From: Vulcanimicrobiota bacterium
Lineage (GTDB): Bacteria > Vulcanimicrobiota > JAJTBE01
Length of the DNA stretch: 64,000 nucleotides
Assembly: GCA_021107945.1 (NCBI GenBank)
Contig: JAIORV010000099.1
Span: forward strand, 1 to 64,000
Reading direction: 5' to 3'
The notes under the pieces are model-generated. The model ran no database searches, was not told where the DNA came from, and was given only the letters and a program-made list of their open reading frames with translations. Made by a program: the position numbers and the translations under genes. Shown here one piece after another: positions 25,417 through 34,161 of the stretch (position 1 is the stretch's first letter; every line of letters starts with the position of its first letter).

Positions 25417-27096
25417 TCAGAATATTACAGGTTCCCTGTATGTGCCATAGACTTCTTTTAACGCTTGCACTATTTCTCCCATGCTTGCATAGACATTAAC
25501 GGCATCCAGTATTGAATACATCAGGTTTTCGTCATTTTGAGCGGCCTGTTTTATTCTGTCAAGCTTTTCTTTCAAGACATCCTGATCCCTTGAAGATTTC
25601 AATTCTTTTAACTCTTTTACTTTTTTCTCCTCTATGTGAGGATCAATTTTCAAAATCTGGATCTCGATATCCTCGTCTTTATCAACAAATTCATTTACAC
25701 CAACGATGATATCTTCCTTTTTGTCGATTTTCTTTTGTTGCATATATGCCGAGTGTGCAATCTCTCTCTGGAAGAATCCTTTCTTGATTGCCTCTATCAC
25801 GCCTCCGTAATGCTCAATTCTTGTGAAATATTTCTCACATTCTTCCTCCATCCTTCCGGTGAGGTTTTCAACATAGTATGATCCTGCCAGTGGATCCACT
25901 GTGTCGGTTACTCCTGTCTCGTGGGCGAGAACCTGTTGTGTACGCAATGATATCTTGACCGCTTTCTCGGTAGGAAGAGAAAGAGTCTCGTCCATCGAGT
26001 TGGTATGAAGCGATTGTGTGCCTCCAAGCGATGCCGCCATAGCCTGGTATGCGACGCGAATTATATTGTTCTCGGGTTGTTGCGCCGTGAGTGTGCATCC
26101 TGCTGTCTGGGTGTGAAATCTCAGCATCAATGACTTGGGATCTTTTGCTCCATATTTCTCTTTCATTCTTTTTGCCCATATCCTTCGAGCCGCCCTGAAT
26201 TTTGCTATCTCCTCAAAGAAATTGTTATGGGAATTGAAGAAGAATGAAAGCCTGGGTGCGAATGAATCCACATCCATCCCTCGTTCTATTGCAGCTTCCA
26301 CGTATGCAAACCCGTCCGCCAGTGTGAATGCAAGCTCCTGAACGGCGTTAGCTCCAGCTTCCCTTATATGATAGCCGCTTATTGAAACTGTGTTCCATTT
26401 CGGCGTATGCTTCATTCCATACTCTATGGTGTCAACAATTAGTTTCATTGATGGTTCCGGAGGGAATATCCATTCTTTTTGCGCTATGTATTCCTTCAGG
26501 ATATCATTTTGTAAGGTACCTCTTATTTTTTCTATTGGCACGCCCTGCTTCTGGGCAACGGCGATATACATTGCCAGAAATATAGGAGCGGGACCGTTTA
26601 TAGTCATCGAAGTGCTTATTTTATCCAGTGGAATTCCCTTGAAAATCACTTCCATATCCGCCAGCGTATCAACTGCCACGCCACATCTTCCCACTTCGCC
26701 CAGGGATATAGGATCGTCTGAGTCGTAACCCATGAGAGTAGGCATGTCGAAAGCCACGGAAAGTCCATTCTGTCCGTTTTTCAGGAGGTAATGATACCTG
26801 CGGTTCGTTTCTTCGGGGCTGGCAAAGCCTGAGAATTGCCTCATCGTCCATAATCGCCCGCGATACAGATTGCGATGTACTCCCCTCGTATAAGGAAATT
26901 CGCCGGGGTATCCAATATCCCGTTCGAAGTCCGTATTTTCCAGGTCAAAAGGTGAATACAGGGGGTTAATCTCCATCCCTGACAAGTTACTAAATGAATT
27001 TCTTCTTTCCTTGCAGTTTTTGCGGGTTTCATCTTTCCATTGTTTATCTTTTTGATAGTCTTTATCATCGTCAAGTTTTTTGTCGAATGTCAGCAA
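25417..27096 (-). CDS. Methylmalonyl-CoA mutase, large (catalytic) subunit
   Basis: A 559-residue TIM-barrel subunit. It carries YPFTRGVH-type sequence (FPYTRGVHRNLYRGRLWTMR), SVAFDMPTLMGYDSDDP, the acyl-CoA-binding SISGYHIREAGA and RFHTQTAGCTLTAQQPENN, all diagnostic of the mutase family. The B12 domain is separate (23944-24354). The start is TTG with GGAGGG 6-7 bases upstream. No epimerase or carboxylase gene is nearby, so the pathway direction (propionate breakdown or formation) cannot be told. An isobutyryl-CoA-type mutase is possible but less likely, given the residues seen. Confidence 0.92.
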   Translation of the reverse strand: MLTFDKKLDDDKDYQKDKQWKDETRKNCKERRNSFSNLSGMEINPLYSPFDLENTDFERDIGYPGEFPYTRGVHRNLYRGRLWTMRQFSGFASPEETNRRYHYLLKNGQNGLSVAFDMPTLMGYDSDDPISLGEVGRCGVAVDTLADMEVIFKGIPLDKISTSMTINGPAPIFLAMYIAVAQKQGVPIEKIRGTLQNDILKEYIAQKEWIFPPEPSMKLIVDTIEYGMKHTPKWNTVSISGYHIREAGANAVQELAFTLADGFAYVEAAIERGMDVDSFAPRLSFFFNSHNNFFEEIAKFRAARRIWAKRMKEKYGAKDPKSLMLRFHTQTAGCTLTAQQPENNIIRVAYQAMAASLGGTQSLHTNSMDETLSLPTEKAVKISLRTQQVLAHETGVTDTVDPLAGSYYVENLTGRMEEECEKYFTRIEHYGGVIEAIKKGFFQREIAHSAYMQQKKIDKKEDIIVGVNEFVDKDEDIEIQILKIDPHIEEKKVKELKELKSSRDQDVLKEKLDRIKQAAQNDENLMYSILDAVNVYASMGEIVQALKEVYGTYREPVIF

Positions 27097-27230
27097 TTCA
27101 ATCCCTCCGATTTTTTAAAATTAAAACATGAACGTATTAATCCGATAACAAATTAATCCGCCCATGCATTAAACAAGGTAGTCAACTTCTCCAATTCCGT
27201 ATCAAAATCCTCCTGTTAATTATTTCGTAA

Positions 27231-27266
27231 CAATTCACCGCAGAGCTCGCGGAGGGCGCGGAGTAT
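27231..27266. repeat. CACCGCAGAG repeat (family C)
   Basis: ACCGCAGAGCTCGCGGAGGG-type unit between the mutase and SpoIID genes. It is a close match to units at 17938 and 18628. Confidence 0.6.
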
Positions 27267-27304
27267 TAAACGAAGTTAACACTTCAGACAATTATTTTAT
27301 TCGA

Positions 27305-28744
27305 TTATATATCGCCATAATCCGCGATTGATACCCCGGTATAATACTTCTTTAGAATTTGCTCGTAATTAAAATCTTTTTTCGCAAGGGAAAGGGCTCC
27401 AAATTGGCACATGCCTATGCCATGCCCCCATCCGGATCCTTTAAAAATCCAGGTTATCTTATCACCCTTCTTCTTTTTTATTATATTGAAACGGGTGCTG
27501 TATAAATTTCTTCGTCTTCCCTTTGAATCCTTAAATCGGAAAGTTCTCCTTATCTCATCCCCATAGACCGGAAATTCTCCTTTGTCGGTAACAATAACAA
27601 GCTTTACCACTCTGCCGGAGTCACCCCTCTTCTCTATTCGAAGGTCTTTTATCGTTCCCGTATCATCTTCCGTAAAAGACTTGTTTATAATTTTCGATAA
27701 ATCCTTATTATCCCATTCAACATTCCAGCGGTAATATCGTGATATATGGCAGTTGTGAGGAGGATTGACATTAAGTTTGATATCTTTTATTTCATTTTCA
27801 TTATTCTTGTCGTTATTATTCCCCTTGCCATTATTCTTTTTGGGATTATTCGTAATGAGGGAGCGCTTTTTCCTGTCACATTTCGCGCTTCTCAGATATG
27901 GTATAGGCTTCGTCAGGAAAACCGACTCGTTGCCGGCAGTCATCCCTCCGCATGTGGAGTGATACAGAGGATATTTGGCCAGCTTTTTGTTATAGACAAG
28001 CACCTGCCCCTTTGTGGCATCCACCGCCCTGTTGCATAAGACATCCTCCGCCTCAAACCCGCCATAAACCTGGGAGCTTGTTCCCGATGGGAAATCGTAT
28101 CCATATTTCTCATATTTCCCTATATGTCCCAGAGCATACGTCCTTGCCACAACCGCCTGCGCCTTGCCGGCTTCAATATATCTCGTCTTCAACTCCTTTG
28201 GAAGCACGCCGTACAGGTATTCTTCGAGGGGAACCAGGTTGATAAGGCACATTCCTCCGTTTCTTATAAAAGCCCTGATTTTGCCCCTGTATCTCCTGCC
28301 GTTTATTTTCAACAGAGCGTCTTTATTAAGAGGAGATATGGTTATATCACTGAATCCGACCTCACCCTCCGGTGTTTTATAATTTTTAAGCTCGATTTTT
28401 TCGTTATTGCGGGTAAATACATGTAAACCGGATGATTTGAGGGCAATGCTGTTGTCATTACCGGCATCGTTTATTTCAATGCCCCCCTGCGCCGATGCTT
28501 TAAGATTCCCTTTTATCTTTGCAAGAAGCACCCGGAGAATAATTTCTTTTCCGGGAGTTTCAATCGTTTGCTTTTTTATGGGGGGAGTTTTCTGATCGAT
28601 GGGTATCCTTCCCCGCAACATTTCCTCGTATTTACTTGCATATGCCGGGAGTTGGATAATGTGGACAAAAAAAACAGATAAAAAAACGCATAAAAGAATA
28701 ATTCTAAATTCTGTTATCCGTCCTCTGGCTTCCGGCCTCTGCAC
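27305..28744 (-). CDS. Exported SpoIID/LytB-domain protein
   Basis: A 479-residue exported protein. A hydrophobic signal ends near PAYA (about residue 36). The SpoIID domain occupies about residues 165-470: VPLEEYLYGVLPKEL, QAVVARTYAL, YHSTCGGMTAGNESVF and the C-terminal GSGWGHGIGMCQFGA. SpoIID proteins are lytic transglycosylases that act on denuded glycan strands; outside spore formers they serve in cell-wall remodelling. An Asn/Lys-rich insertion lies near residue 305. The GTG start and first 14 residues fall inside a dispersed TCCGTCCTCTGG-type repeat, so the true start may be further in. No spore genes are otherwise visible. Confidence 0.85.
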   Translation of the reverse strand: MQRPEARGRITEFRIILLCVFLSVFFVHIIQLPAYASKYEEMLRGRIPIDQKTPPIKKQTIETPGKEIILRVLLAKIKGNLKASAQGGIEINDAGNDNSIALKSSGLHVFTRNNEKIELKNYKTPEGEVGFSDITISPLNKDALLKINGRRYRGKIRAFIRNGGMCLINLVPLEEYLYGVLPKELKTRYIEAGKAQAVVARTYALGHIGKYEKYGYDFPSGTSSQVYGGFEAEDVLCNRAVDATKGQVLVYNKKLAKYPLYHSTCGGMTAGNESVFLTKPIPYLRSAKCDRKKRSLITNNPKKNNGKGNNNDKNNENEIKDIKLNVNPPHNCHISRYYRWNVEWDNKDLSKIINKSFTEDDTGTIKDLRIEKRGDSGRVVKLVIVTDKGEFPVYGDEIRRTFRFKDSKGRRRNLYSTRFNIIKKKKGDKITWIFKGSGWGHGIGMCQFGALSLAKKDFNYEQILKKYYTGVSIADYGDI

Positions 28745-28857
28745 TCCATTTTCCTCATTTCCTAATTTCCTAAGCGGAAAAAATCCTTATTACCTTATCT
28801 GTCATCCGTTCTCCATATATCGGGACGGGGACGTCCCTCCTACATATCCGTAATCCG
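28700..28857. repeat. Family E and GACGTCCC-type dispersed repeats
   Basis: 28712-28745 holds CCGTCCTCTGGCTTCCGG words (family E, overlapping the SpoIID start). 28817-28845 holds ATCGGGACGGGGACGTCCC followed by TCCTACA, the same palindromic unit as at 6198 and 47729. 28745-28775 has CCTAATTTCCTAAG words. Confidence 0.65.
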
Positions 28858-29604
28858 TTATCCATCCTCCATAATCCTCATTTCCTCAATCAGGACCTCT
28901 TCCAGGATCTTCTTCTCTTCTTCAGTAAGATGAGCTTTTTCAAGGAGATCGGGTCTTCTTACAAGGGTCCGTTTTATGGCCTCTTTTTTTCGCCATTCTT
29001 CAATTTTTGCATGATGTCCCGACAATAGCACATCGGGAACCTTCGTCCCCTCAAATTCCTGTGGACGGGTATAATGTGGGTAATCAAGGAGAGAATTAGA
29101 GAACGAATCCTTTTCCGCCGATTCCTGTTCGATCACTCCAGGTATAAGGCGGACTACCGCATCAATTATCACCTGTGTAGGAAGCTCGCCGCCGGTGAGA
29201 ACATAGTCGCCGATGGAAATTTCCATATCGGCCGCATTGCTTATGCGCTCGTCAAATCCCTCGTAATGTCCGCAAAGAAATACAAGGTGTTTTTTCAATG
29301 ATAATTCTCTTGCAATTGATTGATCAAAAAGAATTCCCTGAGGGCTAGTCAATATAACAAAGCTTTCTCCCCGTTCGTCTTGTTTCACATGATTTATTGC
29401 CTTATAGATAGGCTCCGGTTTCAGAACCATTCCCCGGCCCCCACCATAAGGCATGTCATCAACAGTACGGTGTTTATCTCCCGTAAAATCTCTGGGATTC
29501 ACAAGATTTATCTCTGCAATGCCCTTATTTCTGGCTCTTTGAATTATAGAGAAATCCAGATATGTAAAAACTTCGGGAAAAAGTGTGATAATTGATATTA
29601 TCAT
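28858..29604 (-). CDS. trmD: tRNA (guanine-37-N1)-methyltransferase
   Basis: A 248-residue SPOUT methyltransferase that methylates G37 of tRNAs reading CNN codons and prevents frameshifting. Signatures: LFPEVF at the start, DDMPYGGGRGMVLKPEPI, LCGHYEGFDERI and the knot SIGDYVLTGGELP. Length and order are standard. It is the last gene of the ffh-rpsP-khpA-ylqD-rimM-trmD operon, 20 bases after rimM. rplS, which usually follows, is missing here. Confidence 0.96.
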   Translation of the reverse strand: MIISIITLFPEVFTYLDFSIIQRARNKGIAEINLVNPRDFTGDKHRTVDDMPYGGGRGMVLKPEPIYKAINHVKQDERGESFVILTSPQGILFDQSIARELSLKKHLVFLCGHYEGFDERISNAADMEISIGDYVLTGGELPTQVIIDAVVRLIPGVIEQESAEKDSFSNSLLDYPHYTRPQEFEGTKVPDVLLSGHHAKIEEWRKKEAIKRTLVRRPDLLEKAHLTEEEKKILEEVLIEEMRIMEDG

Positions 29605-29624
29605 TTTAATTGCTCACCTGAATA

Positions 29625-30167
29625 TTATAAATCGATTAATTCTTCAATCGGCTCAATAATAATTTTTCTGGATTCCAAGTTCACTTCTTTAACGAATTGC
29701 TTGCATGCCGGTATAAGGTTTACTTTTCCCGTTACCGGGTGCATTACTTCGTAAACGTCGTGATACCCCGCGGGAATAACCTTAACAACCTTTCCCACAT
29801 TAGTTCCTTCAACAGTCAGCACTTCAAGTCCAATAACATCAAAAATATAAAATTCATCATCCTCAAGTTCCATCAGGTCATCCTTGCTGATCTTGAGATA
29901 TGAATTTCTGTATAACTCCGCATCTTCAATGGAATTGATCACGTCCAGCTTTAGAAGCGCACGCTTTTTATGGAGTCTTGCTGACTCTATATTAACAATG
30001 AGAATCGGGGAATTCTGTTTTTCCCGCACCAGAAATAAACTTTCCATCTCAAAAAAACGATGGGGGAAGTCGGTGAGTATTTCCACCTGAACTTCGCCCC
30101 GGATACCGAAAGGTTTAATTATTTTGCCAATTGTTATCAGGCATTCCTTATTTCTATTACCTTCCAA
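29625..30167 (-). CDS. rimM: Ribosome maturation factor RimM
   Basis: A 180-residue 16S rRNA-processing factor. The N-terminal RimM barrel opens ITIGKIIKPFGIRGEVQVE, and the C-terminal PRC-type barrel contains FYIFDVIGLEVLT and VNLIPACKQFVKEVN. It helps assemble the 30S head near S19. The start is TTG at 30167, which overlaps the end of ylqD by 31 bases, indicating translational coupling. A weak GGTGAT lies upstream. Confidence 0.93.
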   Translation of the reverse strand: MEGNRNKECLITIGKIIKPFGIRGEVQVEILTDFPHRFFEMESLFLVREKQNSPILIVNIESARLHKKRALLKLDVINSIEDAELYRNSYLKISKDDLMELEDDEFYIFDVIGLEVLTVEGTNVGKVVKVIPAGYHDVYEVMHPVTGKVNLIPACKQFVKEVNLESRKIIIEPIEELIDL

Positions 30168-30550
30168 TTCTCTATCACCACTTCAGTTCTCGACATTTTT
30201 TCCAGGATATCATCTCCAGGTTTTATCTGGACTGATCCTTCAACAATTCTGAATGGAACTTCAGCGCCGTCATCAACGTTCCGAACTTCCTTGATTTTCC
30301 AGTCCAATTCGCCTTTCATACGATAGAGCTGCTCTCTGTCAATTTCCATTTGTTTTTTCATCTGTGAGGCCCTATCGGGATTATTAACTTCAAGAGCGGA
30401 GATCTGCACGTTTCCTTCTTCCTCCAGCGCCTTGAGGTTCATATCCAACCTGCTGATAGTCTCTTCGGCTTCGTCGGTTAATTGCTGTCTGAATTCAGAC
30501 GTCATCACAACTTTTAGCATAACCGGTCTTTTAAGATCTATAGAATCCAA
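30137..30550 (-). CDS. ylqD: YlqD family protein
   Basis: A 137-residue protein of unknown function, placed between khpA and rimM exactly as in Bacillus. The sequence begins LKRPVMLKVVMTSEFRQQL, then a coiled-coil centre (MKKQMEIDREQLYRMKGELDWK) and a beta-rich end (VEGSVQIKPGDDILEKM). The start is TTG with GGAGGG 6-7 bases upstream. YlqD is largely a Firmicutes family, so its presence is a useful lineage hint. An 8-bp inverted repeat (30587-30594 with 30633-30640) lies in the khpA-ylqD gap. Confidence 0.85.
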   Translation of the reverse strand: MDSIDLKRPVMLKVVMTSEFRQQLTDEAEETISRLDMNLKALEEEGNVQISALEVNNPDRASQMKKQMEIDREQLYRMKGELDWKIKEVRNVDDGAEVPFRIVEGSVQIKPGDDILEKMSRTEVVIENWKVIEIRNA

Positions 30551-30652
30551 ATCTATCCCTCCTTAAAAATATAGTAAATAAAACATAGCAGGGATTTAAA
30601 CCCCGGTGTGCGCACTTTTTACCGAGATTTACTCCCTGCTTTAATAATTGCT

Positions 30653-30880
30653 CTAAATTATCTCAATCATGACTCTCTTTCCATCTTTAACAGCGGCCGC
30701 TTTGATAATGGTTCTGAGAGCCTGGGCAATCCTTCCCTGTTTTCCAATTACCTTGCCCATGTCATCAGATGATACTCGAAGCTCAAGTATCACGGATCTT
30801 TCACCTTCCACCTGACTAACTTCAACTTCCTCGGGCTTATCTACAAGTGCTTTTGCCAGATACTCTAACAGTTCTTTCAT
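30653..30880 (-). CDS. khpA: KH-domain RNA-binding protein KhpA
   Basis: A 75-residue single KH domain with the RNA-binding GxxG loop in VIGKQGRIAQALRTII. KhpA pairs with KhpB/EloR in several bacteria to control cell elongation and RNA fate. GGAGGTG lies about 8 bases before the ATG. It follows rpsP in the usual order. Confidence 0.94.
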   Translation of the reverse strand: MKELLEYLAKALVDKPEEVEVSQVEGERSVILELRVSSDDMGKVIGKQGRIAQALRTIIKAAAVKDGKRVMIEII

Positions 30881-30947
30881 TTTAAGGGCACCTCCGATGG
30901 AATTTTTGACTGATAGTGTAAGTATTAACTGTTTTAGTCGAGTTTAT

Positions 30948-31244
30948 TTATTCTTCCGACTTATCTTCCTTAGTGGGAATCTCTTCAACGGGCTTTTCGA
31001 AATTCTTCCAGATATCAATTTTTTTTAATAGCCTTATTACCACATTGGTGGGTTTCGCACCCTTTCTTAACCAATCCAGTACTTTCTCTTCGTCAAAATT
31101 AATTACCGGAGGTTCCGTTCTCGGGTTATAATTACCCAGAGTCTCTATAAACCTTCCATCCCTTGGAGCTGTTTTTTCTGCTGCTACCAGACGATAGGTG
31201 GGTTGTTTCTTTTTTCCCATTCTACGAAGTCTTAGAGTTACCAT
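30948..31244 (-). CDS. rpsP: 30S ribosomal protein S16
   Basis: A 98-residue S16 with the conserved start MVTLRLRRMGKKKQPTYRLV, PRDGRFIETLGNYNP and the GAKPTNVVIRLLKK end of the core. A short acidic tail is added. AGGAGGTG lies before the ATG. Standard second gene of the ffh operon. Confidence 0.97.
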   Translation of the reverse strand: MVTLRLRRMGKKKQPTYRLVAAEKTAPRDGRFIETLGNYNPRTEPPVINFDEEKVLDWLRKGAKPTNVVIRLLKKIDIWKNFEKPVEEIPTKEDKSEE

Positions 31245-31371
31245 TTGTTCACCTCCTTGGTTCTGCTTGTGCTTTTGCGCTGTTAGTATTTGAAAGAGAC
31301 TTCCATTTCTGGAGTATCTCTATTATTATTGCAACCAACTAACAAATCCTTCATAAAAAGATAATTAGATA

Positions 31372-32718
31372 CTATCCCATAAAGGGAATCTTTAATTTCC
31401 CCCTGTGCTTACCCTTTTCCATGCCGGTAAATTGTTTCATCATTTTTTTTACCATATGAAATTGCTTAATAAGACGGTTGACATCTGATACATCAGAGCC
31501 TGAACCTCTTGCTATTCTCTTTCTCCTTTTTGCATTGAGGAGTTTTGGATTATTCCTTTCCTCGGGAGTCATCGACTGAATTACCGCTTTTATCCTGCCG
31601 ATCTGTTTCTCGTCAACCTTCATATTTTTAAGCGCCGGACTCTGCGCCACACCGGGCATCATGCCCATCAGGTCTTCCAACGGACCCATTTTTTGAACCT
31701 GCTCCATCTGTTCCAGAAAATCTTCGAGAGTGAATTCCTGGGTGCGGATCTTTTTCTCAAGCTCCATCGCCTTTTCTTTATCAATGGTCATCTCGGCTTT
31801 TTCAATTAAGCTTAACATATCTCCCATGCCCAGGATACGAGAGGCCATTCTGTCAGGATGAAAAAGCTCAAGAGCGGACAGCTTTTCTCCCACACCGACA
31901 AATTTGATGGGCTTTCCTGTAACGGCGCGTACCGAGAGAGCCGCTCCTCCCCTTGCATCACCATCAAGCTTGGTAAGGACGATACCGTCAATTCCGATAC
32001 TTTCGTTAAAGCTCTTTGCCATGGTTACGGCATCCTGTCCAATCATCGAGTCAACCACAAGCAGGACTTCGCTGGGGCGAATCTCCGCCTTCATCTCTTT
32101 TAGCTCGTCCATCAACTCCTCGTCAATGTGAAGACGACCGGCCGTGTCAATCAGGATAATATCGTTGAGATTATCCTGTGCATATTTCAACGCCCCGCGA
32201 CAAATATTTACAGGTGCTGTCTTGTCGCCCAATTGGAATACGGGAATGTCAATCTGTTTTCCCAGCACCTCCAACTGTTTAATGGCGGCGGGACGATATA
32301 TATCGGTCGCAACCATAAGAGGATGATGTCCCTGTGTTCTGAAGTGCATTGCCAGTTTACCCGTCGATGTGGTTTTTCCGCTTCCATGAAGCCCCACCAT
32401 CATGACAATTGTCGGCGGGGTCTCAGCCATGTTGACTTTTTGATTCACCGAGCCCATTAGATCGACAAGCTCATCTTTGACTATTTTGATAACCTGCTGG
32501 GCAGGGGTCAGACTATGCCATATCTCTTCCCCTATTGCCGCTTCCTTAACTTTTTTCGTAAATTGCTTAACAACCTTAATATTAACATCGGCGGCAATGA
32601 GAGCAATCCTTATCTCACGAAGAGCCAGGTTAACATCTTCTTCGGAAAGCTTTCCCCGACGTTTTAATTTCTGGAATATTCCTTGCAATCTCTCCTGGAG
32701 ACTTTCGAACATCGCCAT
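31372..32718 (-). CDS. ffh: Signal recognition particle GTPase Ffh
   Basis: A 448-residue SRP54 homologue that delivers nascent membrane proteins to FtsY. NG domain: GLHGSGKTTSTGKLA (P-loop), DTAGRLHID, and TKLDGDARGGAAL. The methionine-rich M domain follows, with GSGSDVSDVNRLIKQF binding SRP RNA, and a basic tail. GGAG lies 8 bases before the ATG. It heads the operon; ylxM, often first in Firmicutes, is absent. Confidence 0.97.
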   Translation of the reverse strand: MAMFESLQERLQGIFQKLKRRGKLSEEDVNLALREIRIALIAADVNIKVVKQFTKKVKEAAIGEEIWHSLTPAQQVIKIVKDELVDLMGSVNQKVNMAETPPTIVMMVGLHGSGKTTSTGKLAMHFRTQGHHPLMVATDIYRPAAIKQLEVLGKQIDIPVFQLGDKTAPVNICRGALKYAQDNLNDIILIDTAGRLHIDEELMDELKEMKAEIRPSEVLLVVDSMIGQDAVTMAKSFNESIGIDGIVLTKLDGDARGGAALSVRAVTGKPIKFVGVGEKLSALELFHPDRMASRILGMGDMLSLIEKAEMTIDKEKAMELEKKIRTQEFTLEDFLEQMEQVQKMGPLEDLMGMMPGVAQSPALKNMKVDEKQIGRIKAVIQSMTPEERNNPKLLNAKRRKRIARGSGSDVSDVNRLIKQFHMVKKMMKQFTGMEKGKHRGKLKIPFMG

Positions 32719-33095
32719 AATATCTGCTCCTTCACTGATTCAGCAATTTCTATTACATAAAAAAAAGGATTATCCTCTATAAATCCAAAATATTATCAAA
32801 CAGCACTTCCTAAAATAATATCCAAATTGGGCAGTGAGGGCTGTCCATTAAGTCTAAATGAATCCGGGAGTAACACCATATATTGTATCATGCTTTTTGC
32901 AAGCCACAACATATGCGGAGGACTGAAGACCTTCGCTACATTATTGAACAGCCCCTGTATTTGAGGAAAATAATTTATTAAGATTACCATAAATTCCCGT
33001 CGATTTTTTTTGGAACTAAAATTGTTTACAATTTTTTCTTTTTCTGTCTCCACGCCCTTTGCGGCGAACGGTATTTTTTTTACAGGAGATGTCAA
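32719..33095. other. Divergent intergenic region
   Basis: Between ffh (minus) and the response-regulator cyclase (plus). It must contain both promoters. I see no strong consensus pair. A minus-strand frame covers part of it, but is not convincing (see rejected list). Confidence 0.4.
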
Positions 33096-34106
33096 ATGGC
33101 AAAAGGTCTTGTTCTTATAGCGGATGACGACGAACCTGCGTTGGATATCCTTCAATTTCTTCTCCAACAGTGGGGATACAGGGTTATTACCGCGGTTGAC
33201 GGCAAAGATGCATATGAGAAAGTGGGGATTTTTAAGCCTGATCTCATATTATCCGATATTATGATGCCTTACATGAGCGGGTATGAATTATGCAACAAGA
33301 TTAAAACGGAATTAAAGGATTATTTCATACCCATAATACTGCTCACAGCGAAAACCGACCTGGACAGTAAGCTGGCAGGACTAAATATCGGTGCCGACGA
33401 TTATCTTTCAAAGCCCTATTCACACACGGAACTGGAAGCAAGGGTACGCTCACTTTTTCGCATAAAGGAGCTCCATGATGAATTATCAAGTCGCAACCAG
33501 GATCTTCTTGATTTAAATCAGAAACTGCAATATTCTCTTGATGAAAATAGAAAGTTACAGACGGAACTTGAAGAGAAGAATCAACAACTTCTCCAGCTCT
33601 CAAGGCATGACGGGCTCACGAATCTCTATAACAGGAGAACTTTTTATGAATTCATGAACAGTGAGTTGTCCAGGTCACAGCGATATTCAATTCCCCTTTC
33701 GGTGGTCATGTTCGATCTGGATCATTTCAAGGATGTTAATGATACATTCGGACATCTTGCAGGGGACTTTATCCTGCGAAAGTTCGCCAAGGTTTTAAAG
33801 AAGAACTCTCGACAGAACGATATTATAACTCGTTATGGCGGTGAAGAATTTATCATGCTTCTACCAAATACAAATTGTGAGCAAGCTGAAATTGTTGCTG
33901 AGAGAATCAGGAAGGAAATGGAAACCTCAACTTTTTCATTCGATAGGTTTAAGATCAACCTGACCATTAGTTGTGGGGTTGTGGAATACCGTGAAAGAGA
34001 TAAGGATAAAGAAAACTTTTTAAATGCAGTTGATGAGGAATTATATAAATCTAAAAGAAGAGGGAGAAATTGTACAAGCGTTAGAACTGTAGAGGAAAAT
34101 ATTTAA
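33096..34106 (+). CDS. Response regulator diguanylate cyclase (REC-GGDEF)
   Basis: A 336-residue cytosolic c-di-GMP synthase. The receiver domain (1-120) has phospho-acceptor Asp54 and Lys107. A coiled coil (125-168) links to the GGDEF domain (170-330). The active-site signature is GGEEF (248-252), functional in the family, and an RQND I-site (239-242) lies five residues before it, implying product feedback inhibition. It is PleD/WspR-like in design. AGGAG lies 7 bases before the ATG. It precedes a site-2 protease gene by 55 bases. The pilus motors at 36.8-39.2 kb are plausible, unproven downstream targets. Confidence 0.94.
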   Translation: MAKGLVLIADDDEPALDILQFLLQQWGYRVITAVDGKDAYEKVGIFKPDLILSDIMMPYMSGYELCNKIKTELKDYFIPIILLTAKTDLDSKLAGLNIGADDYLSKPYSHTELEARVRSLFRIKELHDELSSRNQDLLDLNQKLQYSLDENRKLQTELEEKNQQLLQLSRHDGLTNLYNRRTFYEFMNSELSRSQRYSIPLSVVMFDLDHFKDVNDTFGHLAGDFILRKFAKVLKKNSRQNDIITRYGGEEFIMLLPNTNCEQAEIVAERIRKEMETSTFSFDRFKINLTISCGVVEYRERDKDKENFLNAVDEELYKSKRRGRNCTSVRTVEENI

Positions 34107-34161
34107 ACATAAAAGAGAGATTTAAAACGAACACTCACACATGTAGAGAAGGAGATATTTT

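Noticed and set aside
27305-28744. Sporulation locus, because of the SpoIID domain
   Set aside because: No other spore genes; SpoIID/LytB proteins are common in non-spore-formers.
32796-33167. Minus-strand frame between ffh and the response-regulator cyclase
   Set aside because: Overlaps the start of the cyclase gene; the internal ATG at 32990 has only a weak ribosome site. Residues look protein-like, so it is kept as a doubtful case.
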